A stretch of DNA of 64,000 nt, taken from positions 1-64,000 of the forward strand of contig JBBQJP010000010.1 in assembly GCA_038326025.1 (NCBI GenBank), given 5' to 3'. Below, one piece after another: positions 63,040-64,000 of the stretch. Each line of letters begins with the position of its first letter. Within the stretch, counting starts at the first letter, position 1. The stretch comes from CAISIP01 sp038326025 (GTDB taxonomy: Bacteria; Pseudomonadota; Gammaproteobacteria; Burkholderiales; Burkholderiaceae_C). The notes below the pieces were generated by a model that saw nothing but the letters and a program-made list of their open reading frames with translations, did not search any database and was not told where the DNA came from. The position numbers were made by a program, and so were the translations under genes.

Positions 63040-63957
63040 TCAACCTTTATAGGATGGTTCGGGCTGGCTAAAGAAGCTGTGCAGGATGTGATAGACCATC
63101 AGATAGTTTTTCTGCTGGAAACTGGCGTGTGAAATGCCTTGCATGATGCTGAACTGCTTGTTGCTGCTTGGCAGCAGCTTGTAGAAGTTCAGCAAGTCAT
63201 CGAGGCCGGCAATGCCATCGAATTCACCGCGCATGATCAGCGTGGCTGCTCTCACCTTGGCCGGGTCGACCAGTGGCAATTTGGAGCACATGTCGACATA
63301 GGTGCCCGTGGGCATGGCGCTGTCCAGCGTCAGGATGGCGTCGGCAAATGCGTCCTTGACGGCATCGTCGGCGCAGGCCGCGTGATCACGGTTGAAGATG
63401 CTGTGCACAAAGGCGCGATCGATGGCGCGGCTGTTTTTGGCCAGAAACTCCGGCAGCTTCTTCTTGCGCTCGGCCAGTGTCGGGCTGCCTTCGCCTGTCC
63501 ACACAAAAGCGTCCAGCGCCAGTTTCACAACCCGTTCGGGGTGGCGCTCGGCGAAGAGGCCGGCCTTGAGAGCGCCCGAAGAAATGCCGTAGACCAGCAG
63601 TTGCGTTGCCCCGGTGGTCTGCGCGATGTAATCGCTGCCGGCCGCGAGATCGTCGGCGCCGTTGCTGATGTCGAAATTGATAGGGCGGCGCTTGTCGGAG
63701 CGGCCATAACCCTCGTTGTCCATGCACCAGGTGTCGAAGCCGCGCTCGGCGAACCAGTCCATCACCGAGGAGTGCGGGCGGCCGGGCACATGCAGGTCGA
63801 ACGTGGGTTGCGACGCCATGGAAGAGCCATGGACGAACAGGATGGTGCCGGCTTGCGCCACCTTGGCGGATGCCGGCTTTTGCCACAGGAACAACTTGAT
63901 GTCGTCCCCTTTGCGGGTCCAGTGCTCCTTGCCGCCGGTCCATTGAACAGCTGTCAT
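63040..63957 (-). CDS. alpha/beta hydrolase
   Basis: The protein has 305 residues from the ATG at 63955-63957, which has SD GAGGAGA seven bases upstream; the 14 codons before it are not needed. The fold's marks are the oxyanion-hole LFVHGSS, the nucleophile elbow GISSG with S126, the acid region near MRGEFDGIAGLDD and the catalytic His in QGISHASF. TWCMDNEGYGRSD follows the usual strand 4 pattern. It is the upstream gene of the two-gene unit with the Bug receptor. No leader peptide is visible, so it should work in the cytoplasm. The substrate, perhaps an ester or a C-C hydrolysis substrate, is unknown. Confidence 0.9.
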   Translation of the reverse strand: MTAVQWTGGKEHWTRKGDDIKLFLWQKPASAKVAQAGTILFVHGSSMASQPTFDLHVPGRPHSSVMDWFAERGFDTWCMDNEGYGRSDKRRPINFDISNGADDLAAGSDYIAQTTGATQLLVYGISSGALKAGLFAERHPERVVKLALDAFVWTGEGSPTLAERKKKLPEFLAKNSRAIDRAFVHSIFNRDHAACADDAVKDAFADAILTLDSAMPTGTYVDMCSKLPLVDPAKVRAATLIMRGEFDGIAGLDDLLNFYKLLPSSNKQFSIMQGISHASFQQKNYLMVYHILHSFFSQPEPSYKG

Positions 63958-64000
63958 AAATTGTCTCCTCGTGTAGTTCAGTTCATCCGATGCGGGCAAT

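Overview
The window is high-GC bacterial chromosome, almost fully coding, and reads as a betaproteobacterium of the order Burkholderiales, probably close to Comamonadaceae. The pointers are a Bug-type (TctC) solute receptor, the DUF3034/globin/cupredoxin group, a stand-alone erythronate-dehydrogenase-like gene and a GC-rich intercistronic repeat. The species assignment is inference. No rRNA, tRNA, CRISPR array, prophage or insertion sequence was recognised.

Layout. 1-1186: 3' part of PEP synthase. 1218-8065 (minus): a small membrane protein, a rhombosortase-type rhomboid protease and a complete RND efflux set (OMF, MFP, pump). 8401-10609 (plus): exported rhodanese, YeeE/YedE thiosulfate transporter and a 55-residue protein. 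10628-15969: isochorismatase-family hydrolase, then a divergent group with an exported truncated globin and DUF3034 protein on the minus strand and an exported cupredoxin and GGDEF-EAL receptor on the plus strand. 16011-21308: SDR, aldo/keto reductase, a 24-residue membrane peptide (minus), and a response regulator translationally coupled to a hybrid histidine kinase. 21409-24749: DenD-like dehydrogenase, a cysteine desulfurase-rhodanese fusion and a divergent Lrp-type regulator.

24756-26927 (minus) is the most interesting segment. Three tightly coupled genes encode a Rieske protein, an oxygenase subunit that keeps its iron site but lacks the [2Fe-2S] motif, and a GST-like protein. This resembles the caffeine-pathway NdmC/NdmD/NdmE arrangement. 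Divergent from it, 27116-36048 (plus) is a nucleoside uptake and catabolism cluster: psuK with a fused HTH, psuG, a BMP-type ABC importer, cdd and deoA. Together they suggest scavenging of modified or methylated nucleosides (inference).

36793-43627 (minus) is a dipeptide ABC importer operon with an M19-type dipeptidase. It carries two copies of a repeat that also follows cdd. 43866-47690 (plus): biotin-carrier/carboxyltransferase fusion, class V aminotransferase and a LON-substrate-binding-domain protein. 47769-55158 (plus) is a full System I cytochrome c maturation set, ccmABCDEFGHI. 55195-63957: LysR regulator, SPOR-domain protein, small Cys-containing exported protein, RNase D-like exonuclease, uvrA, and a Bug receptor with an alpha/beta hydrolase.

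Gene starts were chosen from family alignment memory and visible Shine-Dalgarno (SD) sequences. Functions rest on motif recognition alone, since no database search was possible.
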